DNA of 64,000 nucleotides from Alteromonas gilva (GTDB taxonomy: Bacteria; Pseudomonadota; Gammaproteobacteria; Enterobacterales; Alteromonadaceae). Under the pieces are notes generated by a model. That model saw nothing but the letters and a program-made list of their open reading frames with translations. It ran no database searches and had not been told where the DNA came from. A program made the position numbers and the translations under genes. Numbering within the stretch: the stretch's first letter is position 1; each line of letters begins with the position of its first letter. The stretch covers positions 62,001-126,000 of the forward strand of contig NZ_JAQQXP010000003.1 of the NCBI RefSeq assembly GCF_028595265.1, given 5' to 3'. Positions 62,697 through 64,000 of this stretch are shown in pieces.

Positions 62697-64000
62697 ATGA
62701 AGAGGATCAGTTCACTCCTTGCAGCAGTAAGTTTACCATTATTTTTAACCGGTTGTCTGTTCGATAATGACGACGATGCACCAACGGTCGAACCGCCACC
62801 ACCACCTGAATTTGCCAATGTCAGAGTGATTCATGCCGCATCTGACGCGCCGCTGGTAAATATTACCGCTAACGACGCAATTTTAAACGGGTTGGAATCA
62901 GTCGATTATCAGGTTGCTTCATCGCGTTTTGAAGTCGAAACAGGCACCTATGATATCGGTGTAACGGCTATATTGCCGGGTGAAAATGCCGAAGTGTTGC
63001 AAGCAGATGTCACCCTGGAAGCAGACATGAATTACGATGTATTCGCTGTGGGCAGTGTAGCAGACGATAGTTTAATGTTGCTGCCGGTAACCAGCGAAGA
63101 GACCGCCGTTGAAGCGGGCAATGCGCAGGTGCAAATTGTGCACGCAGCGTCTGATGCGCCGACGGTCGATATTTATGTGACTGCGCCGGGAGCCGCACTG
63201 GCTGATGAGCAGCCTCTGGCTACCGCGGCCTTTATGGATGCTACAGGTTTGGTACAAGTGCCAGCCGGTGACTATCAGATTAGAATTACCCCGGCAGGTA
63301 GTACCGATGTGGTGTTCGATTCGGGTACGGTAGCTCTTGCCGATGGTGCCGACTTACTGGTGGCTGCCACTAATAACGTGGGAAGCGGTGATTCACCTGT
63401 TACATTATTGGTTGCTGATGGCACCAGTGCGGTGAAGCTGTGGGATGCTGACGCAACCGCCGATATTCGCGTTGTTCATGGTATTAGTGATGCGCCTGCG
63501 GTCGATGTGATTGCCAATAATGCGGTCACTCTGGTAGATGCTCTGGCGTTTCCAGCGGCTACAGGTTATCTGTCGGTTGCTCCGGACGACTACCTGGTTG
63601 ACGTGGTCGCGGATGCCGATAACAGCGTGGTTGCTATTGATGATGCGGCGATTACACTTGAAACGGGCATGAGTTACACGGCGATTGCCAACAACACACT
63701 TGCCGCGCCGGAGCTGGATCTATTAGCAGACATGCCGCGTCGAGTGGCCACCGAAGCTCGGGTCAGAATTGTGCACGCGTCTCCGGATGCGGGCAGTGTC
63801 GACATTTATGTTACAGCTGACGGTAACATCGACAGTGTCGACCCGGCGTTTGCTGGCGTTGATTATACAACCGATGCACTGGCGGAAACTGGTTATGTAG
63901 GTTTAGCTGCGGGTGAATACGTGGTCACCGTGACTGCCGCCGGAACCAAGCAGCCAGCGATTGAAACGGGGTTGCTGATGCTTGAGGCGGGTAGCCTGTA
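62697..64000 (+). CDS. DUF4397-repeat lipoprotein (5' part, runs off the window)
   Basis: 434 codons visible from ATG 62697, open to the window end with no stop. A lipoprotein signal (lipobox LTGC, cysteine about residue 20) is followed by an acidic and proline-rich linker (DNDDDAPTVEPPPPP). At least four DUF4397 repeats follow, each marked by a VRVIHAASDAPLV-like start: VRVIHAASDAP, VQIVHAASDAP, IRVVHGISDAP, VRIVHASPDAG. The domain is a beta-sandwich found in secreted and surface bacterial proteins, without a known activity. GAGG lies upstream at good spacing. Probably exposed on the outer membrane. Confidence 0.88.
   Translation, partial: MKRISSLLAAVSLPLFLTGCLFDNDDDAPTVEPPPPPEFANVRVIHAASDAPLVNITANDAILNGLESVDYQVASSRFEVETGTYDIGVTAILPGENAEVLQADVTLEADMNYDVFAVGSVADDSLMLLPVTSEETAVEAGNAQVQIVHAASDAPTVDIYVTAPGAALADEQPLATAAFMDATGLVQVPAGDYQIRITPAGSTDVVFDSGTVALADGADLLVAATNNVGSGDSPVTLLVADGTSAVKLWDADATADIRVVHGISDAPAVDVIANNAVTLVDALAFPAATGYLSVAPDDYLVDVVADADNSVVAIDDAAITLETGMSYTAIANNTLAAPELDLLADMPRRVATEARVRIVHASPDAGSVDIYVTADGNIDSVDPAFAGVDYTTDALAETGYVGLAAGEYVVTVTAAGTKQPAIETGLLMLEAGSL

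Noticed and set aside
1..64000. CRISPR arrays, insertion sequences, prophage or integron signatures
   Set aside because: No regularly spaced repeats, transposase, integrase, capsid or attachment repeat was seen in the reading frames or intergenic regions.

Overview
The window looks like a chromosomal segment of a marine gammaproteobacterium of the Alteromonadales type (Alteromonas/Aestuariibacter-like). This rests on a MotX-type sodium-motor protein, two large TonB-dependent receptors, several c-di-GMP proteins, a DUF2959 lipoprotein, gammaproteobacterial RlmG, RluA, MetJ and MetR, and a ubiD-fre pair. The species cannot be named from the sequence. I found no rRNA, tRNA, CRISPR array, insertion sequence, integrase or prophage gene. 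Most of the window is ordinary core genome with small accessory insertions.

Layout. 0-7 kb: an Lrp-type regulator beside glutaryl-CoA dehydrogenase, then a minus-strand ubiD-fre-M28 peptidase-binding protein run. 7-16 kb: motX, a VOC protein, an M16 lipoprotein protease, rnr-rlmB, and a translationally coupled cyclotransferase-like/GNAT pair whose junction is tandemly duplicated. 16-34 kb: a PilJ-N/GGDEF cyclase, cyclophilin, rlmG, alkB, bolA, an AEC carrier, a SulP transporter, purT, a yiiD-like fusion, dtd, pip, a degenerate-GGDEF/EAL protein, a solute-binding protein, a YihY-family protein, and the metF/metJ divergon with visible Met boxes.

34.8-42.3 kb is the most distinctive block. A TonB-dependent receptor, a TSUP transporter and a twin-arginine-exported, HisC-like PLP aminotransferase lie in one direction, facing a divergent LysR regulator, with a YjeH-type amino-acid permease next to it. 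I infer an uncharacterised uptake and periplasmic transamination module. The substrate is unknown.

42.6-64 kb: a small Cys-containing protein, a secreted KatG, an unknown protein, nei, rluA, a dienelactone-hydrolase-like protein, a permease, a quinone-oxidoreductase-like MDR, a GGEEF cyclase, a YjbR-like protein and a secreted alpha/beta hydrolase. Next is a 7TM sensor-LytTR gene that appears split by one missing base in an A run, then a TonB receptor under a near-ideal Fur box, metR, a cold-shock protein with a long leader, an RhlE-type helicase, a one-domain Fn3 protein, and a DUF4397-repeat lipoprotein that runs off the right edge.
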